Shown piece by piece: positions 1 through 7,900 of a stretch of DNA of 39,522 nucleotides (the stretch's first letter is position 1; every line of letters begins with the position of its first letter). Location: contig CAJNDS010001041.1 of NCBI GenBank assembly GCA_905221605.1, positions 1 through 39,522 on the forward strand, given 5' to 3'. The notes under the pieces were generated by a model that was not told where the DNA came from, did not search any database, and saw only the letters and a program-made list of their open reading frames with translations. The stretch comes from Symbiodinium natans (Eukaryota; Sar; Dinophyceae; Suessiales; Symbiodiniaceae). A program made the translations under genes and the position numbers.

Positions 1-691
1 ACGTGTGAAGCATCGCACGTTCCTGTTGTCGATCAATCGCTAAATGGAATGCGAACAGGTAGAAGTAGTTGAGTTGAGTCTGAATGATGTCGTCCAAAAC
101 TTGCGGGTCCACGTGGAATAGATGTTCTGCTGATTCGCCTATGTGAGGATATGGTTGGTCCGGTTGACGGAAGCGGAGCATGCATCGAGCAAGGTGTGCC
201 ATATCCAGCTGGATTCTGTGCTCGTCCTCGTGGATTGTCCATTGTGGTTCTGGGGTGCACCGTAGACAATGGTGCATGTATCGAAGGTCGGGTCCTGCAT
301 TGTATAGTTTGTGGCACTGACCTTCGAATGCTTTGCACGTCCATCTCAACGCGTTGATTTCATGGAGCGGGAGGACCAGTCCTGTGATTTGAATGTGGTC
401 TTCGCTGTTGATCTGCACGAAGGGTCCGTATGGTCCAGCTGGTGGTACATGTTGAGGAAGCCAGGCCACTGTGGTAGAAGCCGGAACTGTCAGTGCTCTA
501 GCTGGACTCCACCGTAGAAGTTGTATAGGTTGTGGATGTTGGTGCCGAAGCCTGGCAAGTTGTTCTCTCATGCGAGTTAGCTGGGCGTCACTGAATTGGT
601 ACTCAAACTCGTGTCTTTTCAAGCCGATGTTGATTTCGTAGTGCCAGTACATGTACTCCAGGATCGTTGTGATGGACGTGTCCGGGATCAT
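1..691 (-). CDS. ORF J, unknown protein, C-terminus cut by window edge
   Basis: The frame opens with ATG at 691 (MIPDTSITTILEYMYWHYE) and stays open to base 1, giving about 230 residues with no stop, so the gene continues outside the window. An in-frame TAA lies roughly 75 nt upstream of the ATG, and no other in-frame ATG lies between them. It follows ORF I with a 146-nt gap and shares that ORF's composition (many His, Gln, Leu, Arg). Visible features are a Cys pair in HHCLRCTPEPQW near residue 150 and an aromatic, hydrophobic stretch LNYFYLFAFHLAI near the cut end. I do not recognise a family. The ORF is supported by its position in the one-strand array and by the length of the open frame. 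Confidence 0.72.
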   Translation of the reverse strand, partial: MIPDTSITTILEYMYWHYEINIGLKRHEFEYQFSDAQLTRMREQLARLRHQHPQPIQLLRWSPARALTVPASTTVAWLPQHVPPAGPYGPFVQINSEDHIQITGLVLPLHEINALRWTCKAFEGQCHKLYNAGPDLRYMHHCLRCTPEPQWTIHEDEHRIQLDMAHLARCMLRFRQPDQPYPHIGESAEHLFHVDPQVLDDIIQTQLNYFYLFAFHLAIDRQQERAMLHT

Positions 692-837
692 ATTGCTCTG
701 GGCTAGATAAATGAGTGGTGGTACCGAGCTCTGAGCACCGGGGACGGGTGAGGTGGCTTGGGCTTACTCATGCACTGCGGATTGATCTCGCACAACTAGC
801 AAGCATCTTTTTCATCGGACGAAACTGGTGCATTGGT

Positions 838-2244
838 TTAAATAATTGGGTGGGAGTAAATGGGAAAGGTCTGTCCATTGGTATTCATGCGCATCGGGGT
901 GGTCCTGTAGTACGCGTTGGGCGGAAACTGGTAGTGCCAGAACTTGACGATGAAGTGGCAGTGCGTGTCAATCCAGAGCTCACTGAATGGTGGGCCTCCC
1001 TCTGTGTCCGCGAACTCCTCCTGCATGTCTTGTGCGAGTTGTTGCAAGTCGAAATCAACGCGGGATCCATTGTCGGTCATCTCTCTGGTTCTATGAGGGC
1101 ATATGCCGTGTTGTTCCAGACGTTTGAGAATGGTGGATACCTCGTCGTAGGTCATGAACTGTGTGTCCCCTTGGATGAACAAGTAGTACCAGGTGCGTAT
1201 GGTGTTGTGGATGTTGAACATACGGATAATACGAAAATGTCTGGTGGGATCATTTTCACATAGTTGGGCGGCGAGGTACTCGATGGAGGATAACTCTGGC
1301 CAGGCTTGTTCATGTGATATGGCCTGGATGTAGTTGAGCATCATCAGGCATTGTATGTGACCAGTCTGGTACTCCTCTGTGACTTGGGGCGTGTGTTGGA
1401 CATATAATCCCAGCATGCCGCGATGTGCGAAGTAGCATTCCTCGGTAAAGAGGTCGCTGCGGTCCACGTGTCTATATGGGGTTTGACTGACGGGTTGCGG
1501 CTCAAAGACGAGTTCCGTGCCACCCTTTGTCATCCGTTTGTTGCGCCACTGAAATGCCAACACGGCTGGCCACGTACATCTGTGGTCGTGCATGGGATAG
1601 ATATGTTTTTGTGTTTCCGGTAGTATGCGCATATCCACCAGATGGCGGTAGAAGTCCCTGGGGAGCTCTTCATTGCGTACGAGGAACTTGAACGTAACGA
1701 AGTCAGGTTCTCCTTGTTTGATGGTTTGGATCGCATTGTTGACTTGTTTGCTAACGCATTTCAGGATTTGGCTTTGGTACATCTCCATGTAGAAGCCGTG
1801 AATGATCGTGGTGTTCAGATTCGCGTACTGTACGACTGGTCGGGATCTTGCATGGTCCGCAAACTGAAATGGAAGAGGCAGACCATATCGATGGCGTAGT
1901 TGGGCTCGCAAAATCTGATGGGCGAAAACGGCTCCTTTGTGTAGGCGCTGTTGGCCTGCGGCCAGGGAGCCAGCTTCCGCGGGTAGATCCTGCGTGACGC
2001 ATCGATGTATCAAAGACTCTGGGTCGTCTTGTTGCGCGAGGGAATGCTGTAGATGAGGATGGGGGGAAAGGGTAGGGTCCAAGCGCAACATCGTGTTGTT
2101 CCTTTTTGCTCGTAGTGCTTGAAGGTGAAACTTCACTTCCTCGTCTGTCATGTGCCTGAGGTCCCTGGAGATGCCCTGGTCCATGAAGATGACTCTGTAT
2201 TTCTTGCCGAGCTCCGGGAGTATCAGAGGGATGATTTGATCCAT
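838..2244 (-). CDS. ORF I, unknown 468-aa protein
   Basis: An uninterrupted 468-codon frame begins with ATG at 2244. The protein looks globular through most of its length, with regular aromatic and hydrophobic residues (for example FRIIRMFNIHNTIRTWYYLF near residue 330), and has no obvious signal peptide or membrane segment. Its N-terminus contains YRVIFMDQG (about residues 16-24). ORF H next door has LHVIFMDEH at nearly the same distance from its own start, a hint that the two may be distant paralogues. The rest aligns poorly by eye. It is separated from ORF H by 330 nt and from ORF J by 146 nt. I recognise no enzyme motif. A 182-codon frame on the opposite strand (715-1263) is best read as its shadow. 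Confidence 0.8.
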   Translation of the reverse strand: MDQIIPLILPELGKKYRVIFMDQGISRDLRHMTDEEVKFHLQALRAKRNNTMLRLDPTLSPHPHLQHSLAQQDDPESLIHRCVTQDLPAEAGSLAAGQQRLHKGAVFAHQILRAQLRHRYGLPLPFQFADHARSRPVVQYANLNTTIIHGFYMEMYQSQILKCVSKQVNNAIQTIKQGEPDFVTFKFLVRNEELPRDFYRHLVDMRILPETQKHIYPMHDHRCTWPAVLAFQWRNKRMTKGGTELVFEPQPVSQTPYRHVDRSDLFTEECYFAHRGMLGLYVQHTPQVTEEYQTGHIQCLMMLNYIQAISHEQAWPELSSIEYLAAQLCENDPTRHFRIIRMFNIHNTIRTWYYLFIQGDTQFMTYDEVSTILKRLEQHGICPHRTREMTDNGSRVDFDLQQLAQDMQEEFADTEGGPPFSELWIDTHCHFIVKFWHYQFPPNAYYRTTPMRMNTNGQTFPIYSHPII

Positions 2245-2574
2245 CTTGCTCTGCTATGTACAGTAACTGTTTGAAGGTCTCTCACCGCATGTCACATGCT
2301 ATTTGCAGCTCAACATGGGAATGCGCTTTTCAACTACTCAACGGCATGCTGTTACAGCATTACTTCTGCCCTTGTACCGGTATGCTGGTCGTGGAAAGGA
2401 TGCGTCACAGGCAAATCATGTCTCTGCTCAGTGGAATGCATACTCCGAAAGGCTGAACTGCGAACTTCTAAGTTTTCAGACTTCACAACGCACTGCAAAC
2501 GGATCTTGTCCGCATTAGTCTACGGGTCTTCCATCCAGGGGTGGGTGAAATTGGGTCTTGTGTCTTCGAAGAGA
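2245..2574. other. H-I intergenic gap, no gene seen
   Basis: This 330-nt gap holds only short frames. On the coding (minus) strand a pyrimidine-rich stretch with CCTTTCC followed by CAG lies near 2380-2400 and could be a splice acceptor, but this is weak. I saw no repeat or hairpin of note. Confidence 0.4.
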
Positions 2575-3924
2575 TCAGTCCACGGACAGGTCCGGCTCGG
2601 TGTAGCTGTTGTAGGTGGTCGTCGGGAACCGTTGAACCGGATTCCATTCTTGGCGTCTTTGCCAGAGCTCTTCTTCGTCTGAAATGGTGCCTACGTCTTC
2701 GAAGAGCGTGTGGCTGGAGAGCGGATGGTTGGGCTGCCGGTGGTCGTGCTCTGCGTGCAGTAGAGATGAGACTAGTCGTTTGTGTTGACGTAGCCACTCT
2801 GTCAGATTGTCACGTAGAGGTTGCATGGGGATAGCGCAGGTGGAGCCGTTGAAGTCTAGGATGGTGTAGTCCGGGCCGAAGATTTCTCTTGTGAAGCGCC
2901 ATTCTGCGTGTCTGGGGCTGAAAAACTTGAGGACGTGTATCATCATGTGGATGTCGGCGCGTGAGAAGATATTGTTCTGCAAACAGGACTCGTTGTTCCT
3001 GGTTTGCCATTCCTGTAATTTGGTGTTGACGTAGAGGATGAGCTTGTGCACCCCGAGGATTTCAGGAGGGAGGTACTGCTGGAACTCCTCAACCGTGTGC
3101 TGTCGGGTGATCGCCAAGATCGCATTCCACTCCATGTCATCTTGAAGTTGGCGTTCTAGGTGCGAGGGGCGTGGGTTGGCTTTCTGGATGAAGATGACGC
3201 GTCCATCATGTAGCGATTTCGTGGTGGGAGCTGGCAGGTCTTCTAGGAACAACTTGTCACCAATCTGGAAACCTCTTCTGGCCATTGTGGCTATGCGGAC
3301 CGTGGTCTCGTACCACTGCGAGGCAATCAGAGCTGTGTTAGCCGATTCATACTTGGAGAAGACGATCTGGGCGATGTGGGGTAGGCACAGTGCCGCACCG
3401 GGATGTGGGTGGTCATCTCGAAGAGGTTTTTCAACGTAGTGACCTTTGATGTGAGTGGGGATGCGGCGGATGATTCGCTGAATGTTGAGCTCATGCTTGG
3501 TTTTGTCACGTACCTCTTGGCCGAGAAATTTTGAAACCGGGGTGAGCATCTGATTTTGAGTTGGTAGTAGGCACACAAATGTGGCCGTCGTAGATGTGCT
3601 GGAGGAGATGTAGAGGTCCTGAAAGCCATGGAATGTCATCATCATGTTCTTGAGCGCTTGGTAGGTGATGGCATTCCTGATATTGATGTGCCAGCCTTCG
3701 TATGCTTTGAAGTACGACGGGTCGATGACTTTGTGTAGGGGTGCCTTCTCCGTGTAGTACGCTGGGGCCGTGTGGTACGTGTCGTCGAGGTAGTTGTACC
3801 GTTGGTAGAAGGGTTCCATGCTGTAGTGTGGATCTCTGCGCAGATGCTCCATTTCGAGTTCGTGCTCGTCCATGAAGATCACGTGGAGGGGACCGGTCAG
3901 GAAGTCCAGTATGTGGCTCCACAT
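2575..3924 (-). CDS. ORF H, unknown 449-aa protein
   Basis: The frame is open from ATG at 3924 (MWSHILDFLTGPLHVIFMDE) to TGA at 2575. The frame extends upstream without an ATG, so 3924 is the likely start. A C-rich tract ending in CCTTTCCCCAG lies only about 6 nt before this ATG on the coding strand. The protein looks mostly globular (residues 1-420) with an acidic C-terminal tail. The motif VIFMDE near residues 15-20 resembles VIFMDQ in ORF I at a similar position. No known domain is recognised, and no signal peptide or transmembrane helix is evident. It sits between G and I in the array, with gaps of about 290 and 330 nt. A structural, replication or accessory role in the element is possible, but nothing in the sequence decides between them. 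Confidence 0.8.
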   Translation of the reverse strand: MWSHILDFLTGPLHVIFMDEHELEMEHLRRDPHYSMEPFYQRYNYLDDTYHTAPAYYTEKAPLHKVIDPSYFKAYEGWHINIRNAITYQALKNMMMTFHGFQDLYISSSTSTTATFVCLLPTQNQMLTPVSKFLGQEVRDKTKHELNIQRIIRRIPTHIKGHYVEKPLRDDHPHPGAALCLPHIAQIVFSKYESANTALIASQWYETTVRIATMARRGFQIGDKLFLEDLPAPTTKSLHDGRVIFIQKANPRPSHLERQLQDDMEWNAILAITRQHTVEEFQQYLPPEILGVHKLILYVNTKLQEWQTRNNESCLQNNIFSRADIHMMIHVLKFFSPRHAEWRFTREIFGPDYTILDFNGSTCAIPMQPLRDNLTEWLRQHKRLVSSLLHAEHDHRQPNHPLSSHTLFEDVGTISDEEELWQRRQEWNPVQRFPTTTYNSYTEPDLSVD

Positions 3925-3930
3925 GTTGGG

Positions 3931-3957
3931 CTGGGGAAAGGGACGGGGTCGGGTTCG
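3931..3957 (-). promoter_or_regulatory. Pyrimidine tract with CAG just before ORF H start
   Basis: On the minus strand this reads as a C/T-rich run ending CCTTTCCCCAG, followed by CCCAAC and then the ATG at 3924. It has the form of a 3' splice site, cis or spliced-leader trans. It could equally be a G-rich structural element on the other strand. Confidence 0.3.
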
Positions 3958-4084
3958 TGCCAAAAAACTGTGGTGATGTTCTCATGCGTGATAGTGAAGA
4001 GATGAGGTCTGCCATGGGCAGGGGGAAGGGGAGAAAGGGGACGGGGGAGGTGCTTAGGTCGGCATGGCTTCAACTCGCATCTTG

Positions 4085-4189
4085 TCAGTTAATGGCCTCT
4101 TTTGGATTCGCAAGAGGGCTTGTATGGCGCAGGTGTGTGATGCTGTATGCAGTGGCGATCAGGAAGATCACAATGTTCTCGGCAATCAT
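4085..4189 (-). CDS. Possible 34-aa membrane peptide, or readthrough tail of ORF G
   Basis: ATG at 4189 opens a 34-codon frame ending in TGA at 4085-4087. The peptide contains NIVIFLIATAYSITHL, a hydrophobic run that could span or enter a membrane, followed by a polar tail. The frame is the same as that of ORF G and begins eight codons after ORF G's TAG stop, with no other stop between. Readthrough of that TAG would therefore add a 42-residue tail with a hydrophobic segment to G, which would look like a tail-anchored protein. It may be a separate small gene, a readthrough extension, the decayed end of G, or chance. Confidence 0.35.
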   Translation of the reverse strand: MIAENIVIFLIATAYSITHLRHTSPLANPKEAIN

Positions 4190-4213
4190 ATCGTCGATTT
4201 CCACGGCATGTTT

Positions 4214-5119
4214 CTACTTCACCGCCGGGTACATCTCGTCTTCAGAGATTTGGGATCGTCGATCATCTTCTTCTTCAGGTGGTGGATGGTAGGGCATTGG
4301 TGAGTTGTGTGGGGTGTCCTTCTTGGGTTCTGAGGGTTGTGCAGTTGGATCTGGCATTGGGCTATCCTCCTCGCGTCTGTGGATCGTGTGGTCGCCCTTG
4401 TACATGAAGCTTCTCTTGGTCTCCTTGTCGTAGTGCGTGTGATACTGCCAGCTGTTCTGGTGCCATGGGTGTTTCCAGAGCAGCTGGTGCTGGTGTGAAT
4501 CTTCTTTGGCTTTTTTGCGTATCGCAGCGAGGCGAACGGCAAAGGGATGGGAATGAAGGGCTTGGGCGAAAATGTGATATGTTGTGTCATTCCACTGGGT
4601 GTGGGCCTTCCACTCTTTGCACTTTTCCGGGTCTTGGATGGCCTCCCATGTCGTCAAAACGGGTTGGTCCGCGAGCCAATCCGCGGCCACATGTGTGTGT
4701 GGATCGAGGTGTGCGAGGGAGATGTCCTGGAGCAGGTCCGAGGTGATGCCGTCGAACTCGAGGTGCAAGCGCGGGTCATCCGGTTGGTACTGTTGTCGTC
4801 TCTTCTTGGTTGCTTGTGGTGGTTCGTCTTGATGAGGTAGGTGTGCGGGTTGTGGTGTGGGCATGGAGATCTTGTCGAGGTGGTAGCCGAAGTTCTTGTG
4901 CCAATCTTGCAGGTGTCCCCAGATTGAGAGCGCCTCGCTGGTGGGGATCATGATGGGCGTGAAGGGATGGGGTGAGTTGCCGATTTTGGTGAGTTGTTCA
5001 AGTAGAAGTTGGGCGGTGTACCAGCGGATGGGGATGTGGATGTCGGGGAGTTCCAAGTAATCCTGATCGTACGCGGCCTGCACTGCCTTGTTGAACGCCG
5101 TCTGGGTCAACCAACTCAT
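4214..5119 (-). CDS. ORF G, unknown 301-aa protein
   Basis: ATG at 5119 (MSWLTQTAFNKAVQAAYDQD) is chosen because the longer open frame upstream has no ATG, only a GTG near 5212. Residues 1-80 look folded and helical. A basic KKRRQQ patch near residue 105 could be a nuclear localisation signal. Residues 115-250 are Trp/His-rich (for example WKHPWHQNSWQYH). The last 50 or so residues are Pro- and Glu/Asp-rich and probably disordered, ending in DEMYPAVK. The stop is TAG, with a hydrophobic in-frame continuation described separately. No known domain was recognised. The neighbours are F upstream, with a gap of about 344 nt, and H downstream. Confidence 0.78.
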   Translation of the reverse strand: MSWLTQTAFNKAVQAAYDQDYLELPDIHIPIRWYTAQLLLEQLTKIGNSPHPFTPIMIPTSEALSIWGHLQDWHKNFGYHLDKISMPTPQPAHLPHQDEPPQATKKRRQQYQPDDPRLHLEFDGITSDLLQDISLAHLDPHTHVAADWLADQPVLTTWEAIQDPEKCKEWKAHTQWNDTTYHIFAQALHSHPFAVRLAAIRKKAKEDSHQHQLLWKHPWHQNSWQYHTHYDKETKRSFMYKGDHTIHRREEDSPMPDPTAQPSEPKKDTPHNSPMPYHPPPEEEDDRRSQISEDEMYPAVK

Positions 5120-5463
5120 GAGGTGGGGCGATCGGGGAAAGGTGAATGGGTGATGGTGCGAGTGTGGTTGATCTGAAAATGGTTTGGCTTCCGCAGTGTC
5201 ACGCAATCTCACTCATGCTAGTGCCTACTGTTCCTACAGGTCCTGTCCACTTTCAATCGAGTCAAAAACTCAGTGTGCGGATTGACATGGTGCGTGCACT
5301 TCAGACCTCTCCGCGGAACAGGTTTTGTACTTATGATGCCGGCAGACATGTTGCGCTTGCCGAATCTCCGTCCGGCAGCGCCATCTCAAGACACACTTCG
5401 TCTTAAGGAATTGTCTATACCACCCTATGTCAGAGAACTCCGCTGATCTCACTATCATCATCG

Positions 5464-6429
5464 TCAACTTCCGATGGCTCGATTCATGCATCTCCGGCAT
5501 AGGTGGACTGTGTGCGTGCCTTCTTTGGCACACCATCCCCCGCACGCGCAGTACAGTCGGCATCCGTAGTGCTGCCAGGTGGGATGACTGTGGACACGGG
5601 GCATGGGTTTGGGGCTGGGTCTGGGAGTAGGGTCCGTGGGCGCTGGTGGTGCGGGTCTGGGGTCATTGTCTCCTCGGTGCGATGATGCCGGATGTCTGGT
5701 CGACTGAGAATCATGTCGTGCCGGTCCCGGTGCCGTCGATGACGAGGCGCGCGATGTTCTTGGGGACTTGGGTTTAGCTTTGACTGCGATGGTCTTGGTG
5801 ACGACTAGTTGGTTTTCTGCTTGCTGGAGGTCCTCAAAGGTGCGGCGGTAGTTCTTGATGCTGTCCACGGTGTCGTCTTCCAGGATCTTGTACATGCCGT
5901 TTTCAGTGATCTGCTGTCTGTCCATCATGTCGATGAACTCGTGTACGGTGCAACCCGGGCGTTTTGTTGGAACTGCCAGCGAACTGGGTGTGAACCAGTT
6001 AAGCGCCTCGGAACTTCGTATCACGGTGTCACCCTTGGCATCCTGAAAGCTCTTGAGGAGGGTTCTGAACAGGTCAGCTTGGTGCACGTGTTCACGTAGT
6101 TTGAGTGCGGTAGAGTTGATGTCGAAGATCTTCTGTATCGCGTTCATAGTGATGGAATTGTCAAAGAGGAGGTTGGAGAGGTCCCCGACTCTGATGTCCT
6201 CCATAAGTTGGATGACCTGGGTCTTTGCCGTGGAGACTGCACTTTGTAGCGCCAGTTTTTGCTGGCTGAGAGGCTCTGGTTGAGACGGATTCTCAGTTCG
6301 ATGTCGTCGAGGTGGGTCTCTTGAGTCCATGGCCGGTCTTGTGGCTCTGGTAGTGCGGGGACTTCGTCTGCAGGACCGCGATCTGTTTCGTCGGGGACGT
6401 TCATCTCCGTGGTGGTCGTGCTTCACCAT
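5464..6429 (-). CDS. ORF F, Arg-rich protein with C-terminal Cys/His cluster (Gag/nucleocapsid-like?)
   Basis: This is a 321-codon frame from ATG at 6429. Residues 1-45 are strongly basic and Arg-rich (RRNRSRSCRRSPR). Residues about 55-230 look helical. Residues 235-285 are a Ser/Pro linker. The C-terminus carries a Cys/His cluster: C290, C294, C296, C300, H306, H309, C311 and C314, a likely zinc-binding module. Basic regions, a helical core and a zinc cluster together resemble the layout of nucleocapsid or RNA-binding proteins of retroelements, so an RNA-packaging or chaperone role is a reasonable inference. It is not a standard CCHC knuckle. A pyrimidine stretch ending in CAG lies two bases before GTCATG at the start, within the 396-nt E-F interval. 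Confidence 0.8.
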   Translation of the reverse strand: MVKHDHHGDERPRRNRSRSCRRSPRTTRATRPAMDSRDPPRRHRTENPSQPEPLSQQKLALQSAVSTAKTQVIQLMEDIRVGDLSNLLFDNSITMNAIQKIFDINSTALKLREHVHQADLFRTLLKSFQDAKGDTVIRSSEALNWFTPSSLAVPTKRPGCTVHEFIDMMDRQQITENGMYKILEDDTVDSIKNYRRTFEDLQQAENQLVVTKTIAVKAKPKSPRTSRASSSTAPGPARHDSQSTRHPASSHRGDNDPRPAPPAPTDPTPRPSPKPMPRVHSHPTWQHYGCRLYCACGGWCAKEGTHTVHLCRRCMNRAIGS

Positions 6430-6430
6430 G

Positions 6431-6455
6431 ACTGAGGTGGATGAGCGATGGGAAC
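6431..6455 (-). promoter_or_regulatory. Pyrimidine tract with CAG immediately before ORF F start
   Basis: On the minus strand the sequence reads GTTCCCATCGCTCATCCACC followed by TCAG, TC and the ATG of ORF F. It resembles a splice acceptor placed within a few bases of the start codon. Confidence 0.3.
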
Positions 6456-6477
6456 GTTACTCGATCCAAACAATCTG

Positions 6478-6589
6478 TCATGTTTCATGATAGTCAGCTG
6501 TACAGTGCGTGAATTTCCGTATGCAATCAACGTCAAGGGGTTCCGTCACAAAGGGATGGGGGTGAGATGAAGTTTATCATGAAACATGA
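6478..6589. repeat. Perfect 15-bp inverted repeat in E-F intergenic region
   Basis: TCATGTTTCATGATA at 6478-6492 is the exact reverse complement of TATCATGAAACATGA at 6575-6589, with an 82-nt loop. It lies between the end of ORF E and the start of ORF F, outside any long ORF. A transcript could form a long-looped hairpin. It could also be a protein-binding site or a tiny inverted-repeat insertion. No second copy was seen in the window. Confidence 0.6.
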
Positions 6590-6710
6590 AGGTGCGGGAC
6601 TCGCGCTTGGTCTCGGTTCTTTTGCTCACTCCAAGCCAAGCGTCGGATGTAGGTGAGATAGAACGGGAATCGTTTTTGGTGAAAACAAAATTGACCAAAG
6701 CGTAACAATG

Positions 6711-6857
6711 TTACTGGATGCTGTGGCGGTGCTGTTGAGGCCAGTTATCATCCAACTTTGCGTTCTGCACGACGTCGTTGAGTGGACAGATGAACCGCGC
6801 CTGTTCCTGGTTCCGATTCTTGAGGTCATGGATCATGAAGATGCTGTAGAGGATCAT
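6711..6857 (-). CDS. Possible 48-aa ORF overlapping the end of ORF E
   Basis: ATG at 6857 starts a 48-codon frame (MILYSIFMIHDLKNRNQEQA and onward, ending RHSIQ, TAA) in the +1 frame relative to ORF E, overlapping its last 32 nt. The composition looks protein-like: a short hydrophobic N-terminus, then charged and polar residues. The layout matches the small ORF overlapping the end of ORF A, also in the +1 frame. It could be translated by reinitiation, or as a +1 frameshift extension of E, or it could be chance. Confidence 0.35.
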   Translation of the reverse strand: MILYSIFMIHDLKNRNQEQARFICPLNDVVQNAKLDDNWPQQHRHSIQ

Positions 6858-7611
6858 CTCTTTCGAGCGGGGCCCTGGAGTTTGATCTGTACTGTCCAAT
6901 GGGTGCCTGCCTGGAGGATGTCGCTGAGCCGGTTGGGGATCGAAGGCACCTGCACAGGTACTTGATGCTTTGGTCGTGTCGAGAAAGGAGTTGGTCGATG
7001 GTGTCTAAGCGAGTTCTTGTCTCGTCCAAGCTTGCGTAGATGGTGGTGTGGGATGATGGATGAGGGTCCTGCGGAATGGTGGCATGGAGGCGGAGTCTGT
7101 CTCGTAGTTCTTGTAGTTGGTGGCGGGTTTGATGTCCGAGAGCATCTAGTCGTACTCCTAGTTCCTGTAGTCGTCGGGCTTGGAGGGTTTGATCACGCTT
7201 GATATCGTTGAGTTGTAGGTGAAGATCGCGGATGGAACTTGTGTGTCGGCTGATGTCGTTGGAGGCGCAGGCTCTTGATGAGTCCGCCCTGTACGCCGCT
7301 CGTTTGACGTCCAGGAGTTCTTGTAATACTGATTGGCTGCAGGTTCGCTCGTAGACGAAACCGAGCTCTTGTTCGAGCTGGTAGACAGTCTGGTCGAGGG
7401 TTCGGATCTTCTCTGCTTGCGAGGATACTGTGTCCATGAGGAGCTTCACCGCTTCGTCCGTGGTCTGATGGATCGGATCGTTGGGGTTGGCGATCTCATC
7501 TGGGATCTCGGAGGCTGTCTGCATTCTATCCGGCTGGCTGTTGGGATGTTGCTGGCCTGCTGGCTGAGGATCCGGAATGGTCTGCTCCTCGTGCATCTTG
7601 TTGGTCGGCAT
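6826..7611 (-). CDS. ORF E, coiled-coil protein of 261 aa
   Basis: The frame runs from ATG at 7611 (MPTNKMHEEQ) to TGA at 6826. Residues 1-48 are polar and Pro/Gln-rich. Heptad-like patterns of Leu/Ile/Val with many Glu, Gln and Arg cover roughly residues 50-85, 118-175 and 192-217, for example LQLNDIKRDQTLQARRLQEL. Coiled coils of this length usually mediate oligomerisation. Coiled-coil ORF1/Gag-like proteins are common in non-LTR retroelements, and structural coiled-coil ORFs are reported beside some PLEs. A structural or RNP-assembly role is therefore inferred, not shown. It lies directly after the reverse transcriptase gene (289-nt gap). Its 3' end overlaps a possible 48-codon ORF. Confidence 0.8.
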   Translation of the reverse strand: MPTNKMHEEQTIPDPQPAGQQHPNSQPDRMQTASEIPDEIANPNDPIHQTTDEAVKLLMDTVSSQAEKIRTLDQTVYQLEQELGFVYERTCSQSVLQELLDVKRAAYRADSSRACASNDISRHTSSIRDLHLQLNDIKRDQTLQARRLQELGVRLDALGHQTRHQLQELRDRLRLHATIPQDPHPSSHTTIYASLDETRTRLDTIDQLLSRHDQSIKYLCRCLRSPTGSATSSRQAPIGQYRSNSRAPLERDDPLQHLHDP

Positions 7612-7706
7612 GGTGAAGAATTGGATAATCGACTTGCTGTTCTATCAGCTGGGCAACTTGTTCTATGCTACGTCTGTCACTGCGTCAGCCACTGAAGAGA
7701 AGCGCT

Positions 7707-7736
7707 CTGGGTGGGTGCGGGGAGGGGTAAGGGCGG
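7707..7736 (-). promoter_or_regulatory. Pyrimidine-rich tract upstream of ORF E
   Basis: On the minus strand this is a C-rich run containing CCCTTACCCCTCCCC and ending CACCCAG, about 95 nt before the ORF E ATG. It is similar in character to the tracts before F and H. It could be a splice acceptor or a promoter element. Confidence 0.28.
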
Positions 7737-7900
7737 ACTTCACATGATTGCATGATGTACATGCTCAAAATCACACTTCGCTGCGGGACGCGGGGTTTGG
7801 GGAGGAAAGGTTTGGGGACCTCAACGACTGCAATCCGTCACTGCGCATCATGGGCACTTGCTGGCGGTCTTTGATATTGATTTTGCTGTGGTACTTCGAG

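Noticed and set aside
715-1263. 182-codon plus-strand frame
   Set aside because: It lies wholly or almost wholly opposite ORF I, is alone on its strand and has composition typical of an antisense shadow.
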